Shown here: in pieces, positions 37,330 through 47,247 of the stretch
Numbering within the stretch: position 1 is the first letter of the stretch
Layout of the letters: every line of letters starts with the position of its first letter
From: Notolepis coatsorum
Lineage: Eukaryota; Chordata; Actinopteri; Aulopiformes; Paralepididae
Reading direction: 5' to 3'
NCBI GenBank assembly: GCA_963971535.1
Contig: OZ020589.1
Span: forward strand, 94,367,020-94,431,019
Length of the DNA: 64,000 nucleotides
The notes under the pieces: model-generated
What the model saw: only the letters and a program-made list of their open reading frames with translations
What the model was told of the DNA's origin: nothing
Database searches by the model: none
Translations under genes and position numbers: made by a program

Positions 37330-38037
37330 TTAATTATAATGTTGAGGAGGTTATTGTTGGAGATGATCTTGGGCCAGAATATACGCAGGATTTTGCGCAT
37401 ATCATCATTACCACAACAACAAAGCAAAAAGAAGCAGAGAGAGAGAGAGAAAAGATAATAAAACATTAGGCAACAAGGTCTCGATGACTTGGAAAAAATA
37501 GATGTACACAGTACAGATAATAATCTGTTTTTCAAGATTTCACTAGTATCATAATGTTGTATAAACTGTACTGAGGACTTTTTTTATCCTGCTAATATAC
37601 TGTATTTAATAAACAAGAACAAACTTCAACTATCTTTAATGCCCAAATACAACAAATCATTGTTGAACATACAATAAAAACAGTCAATTTCTTTCTTTCT
37701 TTTTGTTCTCATATTAAAATGTGTTTTGTATAATATAATATATTTTTACTCCTGGATGCAGTACAGTACCTCTACCAGCAGGTGGCTTGTAAATTCAGTC
37801 AGTTTGATACAGACGCCTGGTGGCAGTTCTGCAGCAGGTCAGTCTGTTTGGTAGTCAGCTGCCCTCAGGCCCCCTGGCTGCCCTCAGGCCCCCTTGCTAC
37901 CCTCAGGCGGAGACTACAACTGAACTACTGCTGTAGTTCCTCTGGCACCAGGGAATCAGTCTCTACATTATGCTTCTCTACTCTATGGGAAGGAAGAGCT
38001 GGACCTGAGGGTGGGATAGGAAGGGGACATCAGCTAT
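37330..38037. other. Unassigned non-coding DNA
   Basis: No gene. GGCCCCCTGGCTGCCCTCAG-type short tandem duplication at 37862-37910. Confidence 0.4.
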
Positions 38038-38574
38038 CCCCCCTCCTTTCTCTCTCCCTCCCTCATTCTCTCCCTTCCTCCCTCTCTCCCTTCCTCTCTC
38101 CATCCCTACCTCCCTTCCTCTCTCCTTTCCCTCTCCCTCCCTCCCTCCCTCTCTCCCTTCCTCCTTCTCCCCCTCCCTCTCTTCCTCCCTCTCTCCCTTC
38201 CTCCCTTCCTCTCTCCCTCCCTCCCTCTCTCCCTTGCTTTCTCCCTCCCTACCTCCCTTCCTCTATCTCTTCCTCCTTCTTTCCCTTCCTCTCTTCCTCC
38301 CTCTCTCCCTCTCTCCCTCCCTCCCTCCCTCCCTCTCTCCCTTCCTCTCTCCCTCCCTGCCTCCCTTCCTCTCTCCTTTCCCTCTCCCTCCCTCTCTCCC
38401 TTCCTCTCTTCCTCCCTCTCTCCCTTCCTCCCTTCCTCTCTCCCTCCCTCCCTCTCTCCCTTGCTTTCTCCCTCCCTACCTCCCTTCCTCTATCTCTTCC
38501 TCCTTCTTTCCCTTCCTCTCTTCCTCCCTCTCTCCCTCCCTCCCTCCCTCCCTCCCTCCCTCCCTCCCTCCCTC

Positions 38575-38578
<4 letters not shown>
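38038..38578 (-). repeat. Pyrimidine-rich (CCCT)n tract with internal duplication
   Basis: 540 bp almost purely C/T on the plus strand. A block of about 190 bp (38097-38330) recurs at 38340-38550, including CTTGCTTTCTCCCTCCCTAC. The Ser/Leu/Pro-rich frames of 68-305 residues are artefacts. Confidence 0.95.

Positions 38579-38656
<78 letters not shown>
38578..38656 (+). repeat. (AC)n microsatellite
   Basis: About 38 CA units immediately after the pyrimidine tract. Confidence 0.97.
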
Positions 38657-38658
<2 letters not shown>

Positions 38659-39282
38659 CCACTATGACACATACATGCACACACAGCAAAGAATCGTAGG
38701 CCCATGAAGTGAATCATAGGCCAGGTCTACTGACTGTAGGCTGTAGGATACTGATGGATTAGGACCTATTATAGTGTAGTCGATGCATCAAAGTAATGGA
38801 TTAACAAGTTGTTTTAAAATGTTTTTCAACTGTAATATTATTACTGAAGTTGAGGTAGTAATTAATTACACTACTTGTTACTGGGAAAAGTACTATTTTA
38901 ATAATGGATAATAATGACAATACATTTTAATCTAATAAAGTGTGAAGGGATACCAGATCTATTTACTGCAGTGAAGGGACCGGGAGACCCACGTTACTGA
39001 CCAGAAAATGGGGGACTCTGAAGTAAACAAGAAGAAAGTCTTTCTCTGGTCTGCATCCCCTTAAAGGGGAGATGAAGCATAGCGATAAACACATAGTCAT
39101 AGCATCAAATTAGTATTTAGATAAACCACAGAAAAAATCACGTTATAAAAATAAGGCGTTTCTAAGAAAAAACGATTTGTAATGTCCATTTATGTAGCAT
39201 TTATGAACATGTGCGCCGCCATTTTGTTGCTGACGTCACGGTGTTGGTTTGGTGTATACACTGTGGGTTAGCTGCAAAGTAA

Positions 39283-39550
39283 ACATGGTCAAATGTTGCC
39301 TATACCAAACAACGGGACTGCGGTGGTTCTTTTTGTATTGCTCCTGGCTGTTCAAACTAATTTACCGTGTGAAAGAGAGAGGAAAGTTGGTTAATTTCCA
39401 CAAACTACCAGTGAAAAAAACAGTGTTGTTGGCACGTTGGCTCAGGCTGGCTGCACTCAGGCGGCGCGATCAGCCTGTTGGACAGGGAATGAAGATCTGC
39501 AGAACACTTCATTGCCTCGGATTATGTTGTTGTTGTTGTTGTTGTTGTCC
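39283..39550 (+). pseudogene. THAP zinc-finger remnant, left arm
   Basis: It begins MVKCC, followed by FHKLP and WLRLAALRR blocks, then the ICSEHF-type region, matching the C2CH THAP order: N-terminal Cys pair, F-H-x-x-P, Trp, Cys...His-Phe. Relative to the right arm a base difference near 39497 shifts the frame before the EHF block, so the second ligand pair is lost. THAP domains bind transposon ends or target DNA in Kolobok and P-type transposases. Only the DNA-binding part is present; no catalytic domain follows, because the palindrome centre is reached instead. Confidence 0.65.
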
Positions 39551-40241
39551 AGAAGACCACTAATCAGCTGAAGCCTGATGCGGTTCCCTCGGTCTTCGAC
39601 AGACATACCGGGCCTGGCGCACCGGGCGCAGGCAGTTCAGCGTCGGGACCATTTAGCCTGCTGGCTACATAGCTCCACTTCTACCAGCGTCAGGACCATT
39701 TAGCCTGCTGGCTACATAGCTCCAGTTCAAACAGCGTCGGGACCATTTAGCCTGCTGGCTACATAGCTCCACTTCTACCAGCGTCGGGACCATTTAGCCT
39801 GCTGGCTACATAGCTCCACTTCTACCAGCCGGGTACCGGCGTTAGCTCCCGGGAGCGATGGCTAGCTAGTTAGCACCAGCCGGGAGAGATGGCTAGCTAG
39901 TTAGCACCAGCCGGGAGCGATGCTCCCGGCTGGTGCTAACTAGCTAGCCATCGCTCCCGGGTGGTGCTAACTAGCTAGACATCGCACGCCGGTACCCGGC
40001 TGGTTGAACTGGAGCTATGTAGCCAGCAGGCTAAATGGTCCCAGCGCTGGTAGAAGTGGAGCTATGTAGCCAGCAGGCTAAATGGTCCCGACGCTGGTAG
40101 AAGTGGAGCTATGTAGCCAGCAGGCTAAATGGTCCCGACGCTGAACTGCCTGTGCCCGGTGTGCCGGGCCCGGTCTGTCTGTCGAAGACCGAGGGAACCG
40201 CATCAGCCTTCAGCTGATTCGTGGTCTTCTGGACAACAACA
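39540..40241. repeat. Central palindrome with 47-bp tandem repeats
   Basis: GGACCATTTAGCCTGCTGGC with its following ACATAGCTCCACTTCTACCA occurs four times on the left (39650-39825) and three times, complemented, on the right (39995-40140). The centre lies near 39917 in CCGGGAGCGATGCTCCCGG. The arms are more than 300 bp and extend into the THAP arms. Confidence 0.9.
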
Positions 40242-41187
40242 CAGTGGCGGCTCGCCACTAGGGGCACTCGGGCGCCGCCCCCCCTCAGGCCCCTGGTTAT
40301 ATGAGAGAAGAACAAGAAAAATCATTTTTTTGTTTTTTGTTTTATAGCCCTATAAATAATATAAACATGTTTAAAATGAATAATATTTACTCATTTTAAG
40401 TATGTTTGTGTTTCCAATGCACAATATAACGTTAATATATAAAATAAAAAATACTCGTTTTCCTGAATAGGAAGTGACTCACTTTTTTTTTCTTTTTTTT
40501 CTTTTTTTGTATTTCTCGGCCCGGGCTAGACGCAATAGCGCTCTGAGTGCGCGTCACTGTTTGAGTGCGCGTCACTGTTTGATCGCTGTATCCGTCGCAG
40601 CCAATCAGTGCGTAACGCGTTGTGCGTTGAAATATGACTATTATGTTGGAACCCGGGCGCGATTTGAAGCGGTCTAGGCAGCAGCGTCAAGAATTTCCTT
40701 AGCCGCATTTCGCGGAGACGCTCTCTGATTGGCCGACGCCAGTATCTTTTTTCCGTAGCAGCATTTCGCGGAGACGCTCTCTGATTGGCCGACGCCACTT
40801 TTCTATGTTCCAATTTTAGGTTTTCTAGCTTGGTAAAGATAGTTGTGTTGTTGTGAGATCAGATGCAGCTATTTGTCTTAGAGCGTGACTGCAAGTTCTT
40901 TCGACGGTTAAGCTTAGGCACTCTTTCAAAGTTGGTTAAGGTTAGAGTTTGTCTTAGAGCAGGGCGATAGAACGCCAGGTAGTTTGCAGGCTGTTAGACG
41001 CGGAAATGGACAAAGAAATCAAGTACTTGTGCTTGTGTGGTGTGGTGCTAACACTAACAGCTAACACTTGGCTAACAAGCTATATGGCGGATGCAGTCTG
41101 GACAGTGGACAGTGGTCTGGATATACATCAACAGTGGATTATACACTTTATCAAGCCCTCCTGCCCTGGACGTTTCAACTAAACAGT

Positions 41188-42583
41188 GGCTGCGGTTACA
41201 TGGTGACTTTTAATTCCGAATTATAACTTCGGAATCAAATCATTCGGATGTAAAAAAAAATCATGCGAGTTTACATGTCAAATCTTAATTCCGACAAGGT
41301 GTTTACATGAAAGTCACTGTCTAATCGGGAGTTTTCGAGTCATCGTAAGGTTTGGGGCTGGGAAGGCTTCTGATTGGGTAAACGTAAACAGGATGTTAAC
41401 GTCATTACGTTTACCAGAAGTAAACAAACAGCTGCGACCGGTATTCTCAGCTACTGTGCTAGCGTACCAAACAACATTAACCAGACTCTCGGTGTGTCTA
41501 TTCTGCTAACGTTAAAGGCCTCTAAATGCTACAGCAACTTCAAAGCAACTGCACCACAACATCAACAAAGCAAAGGTGTTGCAGGCCTTTATGCTTCTGC
41601 AACATCGACGCACAGCCTATGTAACATTGTACCCCGTATGTAGCAACCCATTGATAACCAGCAGACAAATAAGCATAATTTTTACTTCCGGGCGGGGGGT
41701 TTCAAAATAAAAGAGCGACGTCTAAAAGCACCGTAAATACGTTTATTCTTTACAATATCTAATATATATATCTATACACGAACCTAAACTAATCTAAAGT
41801 TAGTTTAGGTTCGTGTTAACGTTAGATAATGTACAAAATAAACCTATTTACGGTGCTTTTAGACATCGCTCTTTTATTTTGAAATCCCCCGACGGTAGTA
41901 TTATAGTGTCTGTTGCTAGCAGCTTCACTTTTGCCGGCCGGTTCTGTGCTTTTTCTAGCTAACGTATCATCATTCGTTTCCAAAGGAGAGGAGAGAAAGA
42001 CCGCGGCTCACATGCAGCTCAAACTACCTGTTGGAATAAATTAATTGATTGATGTTTAACTTGTCCCTGTGTGTGTCCAGTCATTTCGACTAGCAAACGT
42101 TGTATCTAACGTTACCTCAGGATACCATTGTATTTAGTTGGTTAGCTATGTAGCTATTTTGTGGATAGCATTTTGTATAGCATCAATACTAGCTGGCTGG
42201 CTACAGCTTTATTTACTAAATTATGGAGGCTTTTTAATCGTCAAGGTAAGAGAGGATTTGTCATGATCAACTGAAGGCGTATGCTATGGAACAATATGTG
42301 CCCCTGTTCGCGATCATCTATGTGTACTGTAGCCTATGCGCGATCATGTGCAGAAAGACCGGGGGGAACTAATTCCGAAAAAGCGTTTACATGGACAGAA
42401 AAAGCTTTAATTCGGAATGATAAACGGAATAAACCGGCCACTTACATCGGAATGGATTTTATTTCGGAATGGCCATTTTCATTCGGAATTAAGTATTTTC
42501 AGATGTTTACATGATAACTTTAAATAGGATTTAACGTTAATTCCGAATGAAAAGGGGAATAAACTGTCCATGTAAACGCAGCC
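41188..42583. mobile_element. TIR element with GGCTGCGGTTACATGG termini
   Basis: The ends are GGCTGCGGTTACATGG and the complement of GGCTGCGTTTACATGG (one mismatch in 16), with a 3-bp AGT duplication. Subterminal AATTCCGAAT/ATTCGGAAT motifs cluster at both ends. A 3-bp duplication suggests PIF/Harbinger, but no transposase supports that. A relative lies at 63050-63995. Confidence 0.7.
41690..41892. mobile_element. Foldback MITE
   Basis: Arms of about 95 bp begin GGGGGTTTCAAAATAAAAGA and include CTAAAAGCACCGTAAATA. They mirror around about 41796 (CTAAACTAATCTAAAGTTAGTTTAG). It lies inside the TIR element and is the fourth nesting level. Confidence 0.85.
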
Positions 42584-42841
42584 AGTAAGTCTCTCTCGCT
42601 CTCTCTCTCTCGCTCTCGCTACACAGCTGTCTCCGAGAAATGCGGCTACGGAAATTATTGACTGTGCTTGCTGAGACGATAATAGGCTAGCGATGCAAAA
42701 CGCGCTGCTGTGTTGTGAACTATAACATTAATTTAGCTGCTGCTGATGCATAATGAATGAATGGTGAGTGTTAATTATTTTATTGGAACGTGAACCCCTG
42801 GCTGCGACCCACCAGGCTGCGATAGTAAGAGCCGCTACTGC

Positions 42842-43110
42842 AACAACAACATAATCCGAGGCAATGAAGTGTTCGCTGGAGATCTTAATTCCCTGTCCAA
42901 CAGGCTGATCGCGCCGCCTGAGTGCAGCCAGCCTGAGCCAACGTGCCAACAACACTGTTTTTTTCACTGGTAGTTTGTGGAAATTAACCAACTTTCCTCT
43001 CTCTTTCACACGGTAAATTAGTTTGAACAGCCAGGAGCAATACAAAAAGAACCACGCGGTCCCGTTGTTTGGTAGGCAACATTTGACTGACCCGACAGTC
43101 CATGTTTACT
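42842..43110 (-). pseudogene. THAP zinc-finger remnant, right arm
   Basis: The mirror copy of the left-arm THAP reads on the minus strand with FHKLP, WLRLAALRRRD and SSEHFIASDYV. Here the EHF block is in frame, but the usual Cys before SEHF is Ser. The N-terminal Cys-rich start is interrupted by an extra GACTGTCGGGTCA-type insertion near 43086-43100. Both arms are therefore damaged, at different positions. Confidence 0.6.
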
Positions 43111-43324
43111 ATGCAGCTAAGTGCTAACCCACAGTGTATACACCAAACCAACACCGTGATGTCAGCAACAAAATGGCGCCGCCCATGGCGAAAACAGAGA
43201 AATTATATTAGATTTTTCAGACAAATAAGCAGGATTTCACATTTTATTATAGGACCCTGTCTTACACAAGGTACACAACAAACAAACTAGGATCACATTG
43301 TTCACTGCTTCATCTCCACTTTAA

Positions 43325-44913
43325 CAATTGTGTGTATTGAGCTGTACTGTAGTGTACCCATTCTGCAATCTGTTAATAAAATGTTCAATCAATCAATCAA
43401 AACAATCTACTGTATATCAGTGATGGCTGTTGGAGTGTAGAGCTATTATTTTAAGATGTAGACCACTTATTTTAACAAACAAAAAATACCACTTACAGCA
43501 CCCTTAAGTTCTCTAGTAATTTTCTAATCTAACGAGGCTACCATCCTGTAGAAAGGTCCAAGTTAATTCAGCATATTCAATATAATCTTGGCCAAACGAA
43601 AGAGCGCCATACCTGTCAACCCCCCCCCGTTTTCCCGGGATTCTCCCGTATTTCACCCTTCTTTCCCGCCGTCCTCCCGTTAAAATATTTTCTTGTTTTT
43701 TTCCCTTTTTACAAAATGGCTGCAATTCCACTCTGTGACGACAGGTGGCAGCAGTGTAGATTAGAACGTTAGCACAGGAAGTCAGACCAGAAGAAGGTTG
43801 CGACCCGAAGAATAAGAAGAAGAAGACGGAAGAGGCTCTGAAACATGCCCACGTTATGACTACGTTCGTGACGAGAAACACTTCAGAGGCTGATCAAGTC
43901 ACCAAAGCTGAGGTTAAAATGCCTATGCTTTGTGCAAAAGCCAACGTGGCCAGGACTGGCCATCTGGCATACCGGGCAAATTGGGCCGACGCATCTTTGG
44001 GCTGTTATGATTTGATAAAAAAATATATATATTTATATAAAAAAAAAAGAATAATACGACCGGCCCACTACTAGGCTGGGACGCAGGGTGCGAACCATGG
44101 GGGAGCTGGGGGAGCCATGGCTCCCCTATATGAGACATCAGCCCCCCTGAAAACATGATTTGTGAATTTTTGGGGGGTCTCTAAAATACTGACAATAAAT
44201 GCTATGTTTGCCATGCATTTCTAATTTTTCTGTAATTTTCGGTATCGTCATCATTGTGTATAATAATAAAATTAGGCTATTTTGATGTATGATTAATGAT
44301 TTACGCACTAATTCACCGTAATAGACAATAGCATAAATCTATGGGGTTGCGGCACTGCAGATATACCCTACTCGTAATATATGGCAACATGCATGCTATT
44401 CTTGCGTTTACCATTCGGAGCGTGGCGGCGCTGCAGCCTGCAGGCACAAATCAAACAAAAAGAATACAGGTATTCAGGATAATGTCGAAAGTTAAAACGA
44501 AATATCAAAGAAGTAAGCCTTCTAACCAATTTTGGTTTTACAAAGAAGGCGAAGCAGCCTGCTGCGGGGACTATACTTCTGTGACATGCAGATTTTGAGA
44601 ATTGGGCAGATCTTCACCATCAGGTGGGTGGCGATAATGTTGCATTTGCCTACTATAATAATGTTAGACTCTATGTGTTTTTTTTCAGCTGAAAAACGCT
44701 GGCGGAGCGCTGGTAGTGCTGGGATGAAGCGCTTGCGTTGAGAAAAAAAAACTTTTATTGTATTTTACTGCCGCAGTTTTGCACATATAGCATATTTTAT
44801 GACACTTTATTGTATATTAATTATATATATAGGTATTGCCTGACACCACAGTTCGCCCTTTGCTTTTTATTCGCTTTTTATTAGTGTATTCGTGTAGTTA
44901 TTATTTATTAGTT
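43325..44913. other. TE-derived DNA without a gene
   Basis: Repeat R copy 4 ends at about 43398 with (TCAA)n. A hAT-like terminus, CCTGTCAACCCCCCCCCGTT with TTCTCCCGTATTTC, sits at 43613-43660. CAGGGTGCGAACCATGG at 44087 with the hairpin GGGGAGCCATGGCTCCCC looks like another fish repeat fragment. No coding region supported. Confidence 0.45.
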
Positions 44914-46311
44914 TGTAACTGAGGGGTACAATTCCCTGACTGTATTGATAAGTATGGTATCATTAAACCACTACCTGCTTTATGTACTTTAAATACTGGC
45001 CACACAGTACATGATGTAGATATGATGAACACTTTCCCACCTGATGAAACGAAGTCCACACAAATGTATAAATCGAATATTTTATATAGCAAAGGGTATA
45101 TACAACGTTCACTTAATGACATTTATGATTTGAATGCACTTGTAAGGCAAATGAGTATTCGTAGGCAAATCAACATTGAATGTCCAATCTCTGGTTACGC
45201 AGGGAGCAAGTATACAACCTGGTTCTTTAGGGAACTATAGCGATGGTACTTAAATGATTATAGCTGGATACACTAAAGGGGGGTCCCGCTGGTTGTAAGT
45301 CAGTAGGGGGGGGGGGGTTAGGAGAGCCGCTGGCGATATCCCATCTGGCCGACGATTTCTTGGGAGAATTCAGAGTGCTGAACACGGTGCCCACAGAACC
45401 TCGGTCCGCAGATGAATACAGCTGGGCCCTCTTGTAGACGGTAGCTGCCGGTCCACAACGAAGAGACGTGAGGCGACCTCACTCGGGGTAGAGCGCCGTC
45501 TCACCTGGACTCCTCTCGGGGGGGTAGTTCCAACACTCAGCAGTGTTGGCCGTTATCCATGGCATAATCAAAGCACCCAAAGCACGTAGATAATCCAAGC
45601 CGTGTAGGGCTCGCCGTCGTCCGGGTAAAGTAATCCAATGTACAGGTCCACTCGTCCTGGCCCAGAACTCCTCGGATGAAAGCACCACACGTGGTCTGCC
45701 CAGCCTGGTTAAGACTCCAGATAACGCCAGGAACGATGGGGGTACTGCTCACTTTATAACTCTAACCGAACGATGCACCATACATAATAGACTATTATTA
45801 ACTTAATAGAAATACGTCCCACTCGACGGTATAGTGCCAAACTATGACAATTCAACTATTAATCCACACGATGTCTCAATGCCTATTCTGAGGCCAAGTA
45901 GGCCATACTGCACCACACGTGGGTCGTGGGTGAGGCTTCACGTCTGTTACTAGGTTGGAGGGTAAAGGACTAATGGACTAAAAGAAAGTTCTACTTTACT
46001 TGCGCCATATATATATGCGCTGTGAACAAATAGTACCATTCGTATTTCGCCAGACGTATTCCTACGCGGAACCGGGCTTGTAACGACATGTTCGTCGGCA
46101 CGATTGAACTTGAACCAAGGGGCTTGGCTGCTGGCGCCAGGTTCTTGTCCAATGGTAGAATGAAACTATTATGGGCTGTTAGTAGACTAAAGGGATATTC
46201 AGTGTATATGTACAAGGAATATACAGGGGATATCAAACGATATACAAATACTATTAAATATATATCCATAAATAAATATATATATTCGGTTTAATCTGAT
46301 CCTTCACAACA
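44914..46311 (-). repeat. 3' LTR of the young BEL/Pao element
   Basis: 1398 bp, ending TGT/ACA-type (TGTAACTG at the left, TTCACAACA at the right). It carries a G12 run at about 45306. It differs from its partner at 45199, 45919, 45924 and 46192. Short frames inside it are duplicated in the other LTR and are not genes. Confidence 0.95.
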
Positions 46312-46320
46312 GCCGCCCCC
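46312..46320 (-). other. Polypurine tract next to the 3' LTR
   Basis: On the minus strand GGGGGCGGC abuts the LTR start TGTTGTGAAGG. It is the expected primer site for plus-strand synthesis. It is short and broken by a C, so the assignment rests on position. Confidence 0.55.
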
Positions 46321-46404
46321 TAATTAGTCCCACCTAATTAGCTAAGCAGAGACAGATTAACCGCACTGTCTACCACTCAAGGTCCGCTGTAAGGGTCAGT
46401 CAAC

Positions 46405-47202
46405 TCACAAAGTCATGGGGTCATGGTCGTCATCGATAGTGTCTGGGAGTCTGGGCAGTTCTATTAGCCTCGCCACGGGTCGTGTGTAAGTTCGCCCTTG
46501 GACGAGCACTTCAGCTGCTCGGACCTTGCCATCGGCACCGGTGATCACTTTGCTTACGCGGCCAGCCGGCCACATAGCTCTGGGTAGTGACTGGTCGATA
46601 ATCATGACGACTGTTCCTTCTGTCAAATTGTCTCTCTCTTTTACCCACTTCTGGCGGGTCTGTAGAGACGGTAGGTAGTGGAGTAGAAAGCTGTTCCAAA
46701 ACTTGTCAGCTAGTACTTGACTGTACCTCCACATTCTTAGGCCGTTCGCTTCTTCAGGCCTGTACATTGTCTGGGGTAGCGCGGGGTCCAGCCGCACCAT
46801 CAAGAGTGTGTTGGGGGTGACTGGGTCGGCATCTGCTACATCACTTGAGACGTAACCGAGGGGCTTTGAGTTCAATACTCCCTCGATCTCCGTGAGGACT
46901 GTCATTAGGACTTCTTCCGCCACAGTCTGGGCCCCAAGCACGGCGTACAGGGCTGTCTTTATAGAACGTACTTCTCGTTCCCAGGTTCCACCGAAGTGGG
47001 GTGCGTTCGGGGGATTAAACTGGAAGTCAATCTGGGATGGAGCGAGGTGGGTCTTAAGTTCTGGGCCCATAGCTTGGAAGCTCTCTCTCAGCTCTCTTTC
47101 TCCGCCTTTGAAGTTTGTCCCGTGATCAGACAACAATGTAGACGGTTTTCCTTTCCGTGATGTGAATCTTCGGAAGGCCATAAGGAATGAGTCTGTGCTC
47201 AT
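46405..47202 (-). CDS. BEL/Pao integrase C-terminal half plus DUF5641 domain
   Basis: 265 residues from an internal Met. It contains the second catalytic Asp of the DDE core in LLSDHGTNF (residues about 22-31), the Glu in GTWEREVRSIK (about 72-83), and then a DUF5641-type chromodomain-like tail (about 165-250, VKERDNL...GTVVMIIDQSLPRAMWPAGRV). It ends at a stop before the polypurine tract. In an undamaged element this would be continuous with the upstream polyprotein; here a pentanucleotide repeat at 47216-47247 separates them. Integrase would join the cDNA to host DNA, but this fragment alone lacks the first catalytic Asp and the zinc-binding domain. Confidence 0.85.
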   Translation of the reverse strand: MSTDSFLMAFRRFTSRKGKPSTLLSDHGTNFKGGERELRESFQAMGPELKTHLAPSQIDFQFNPPNAPHFGGTWEREVRSIKTALYAVLGAQTVAEEVLMTVLTEIEGVLNSKPLGYVSSDVADADPVTPNTLLMVRLDPALPQTMYRPEEANGLRMWRYSQVLADKFWNSFLLHYLPSLQTRQKWVKERDNLTEGTVVMIIDQSLPRAMWPAGRVSKVITGADGKVRAAEVLVQGRTYTRPVARLIELPRLPDTIDDDHDPMTL

Positions 47203-47215
47203 GGTCGGAAGCAGT

Positions 47216-47247
47216 TCAAATCAAATCAAATCAAATCAAATCAAATC
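47216..47247 (+). repeat. (TCAAA)6 insertion in the integrase core
   Basis: Six TCAAA units plus TC on the plus strand lie within the coding region between the first and second catalytic Asp. They introduce a stop (after Arg-Phe-Asp-Leu-Ile) and replace the residues expected there. Confidence 0.9.

Larger units (their letters stand above)
40242..42840. mobile_element. hAT transposon inserted in the Kolobok-like element
   Basis: The termini are CAGTGGCGGCTCGC and the complement of CAGTAGCGGCTCTT, and the perfect 8-bp duplication is CAACAACA (40234-40241, 42841-42848). An L/R pair of CGCGGAGACGCTCTCTGATT direct repeats lies at 40711 and 40768. No transposase is found. It carries a further TIR insertion (41188-42583). 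Confidence 0.85.
39065..43320. mobile_element. Kolobok-like (T2-type) palindromic element, split by a hAT
   Basis: TTAA flanks it (39061-39064, 43321-43324). The termini are AGGGGAGATGAAGCA and the complement of AGTGGAGATGAAGCA; the TTAAAGGRR start fits the T2/Kolobok signature. Each half carries a degenerate THAP domain. Subtracting the hAT insert (40242-42840 plus one 8-bp duplication) leaves about 1.65 kb that is an inverted duplication from both ends to a centre at about 39917. It is inserted in repeat R copy 4. Confidence 0.75.

Noticed and set aside
37782-38707. 305-residue Ser/Leu/Pro-rich frame and its neighbours
   Set aside because: Lies over the (CCCT)n and (AC)n tracts; no domain or splice context.
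44914-46294. Small genes of 68-92 residues in the BEL LTR
   Set aside because: The same frames recur in the other LTR and have no recognisable motif.
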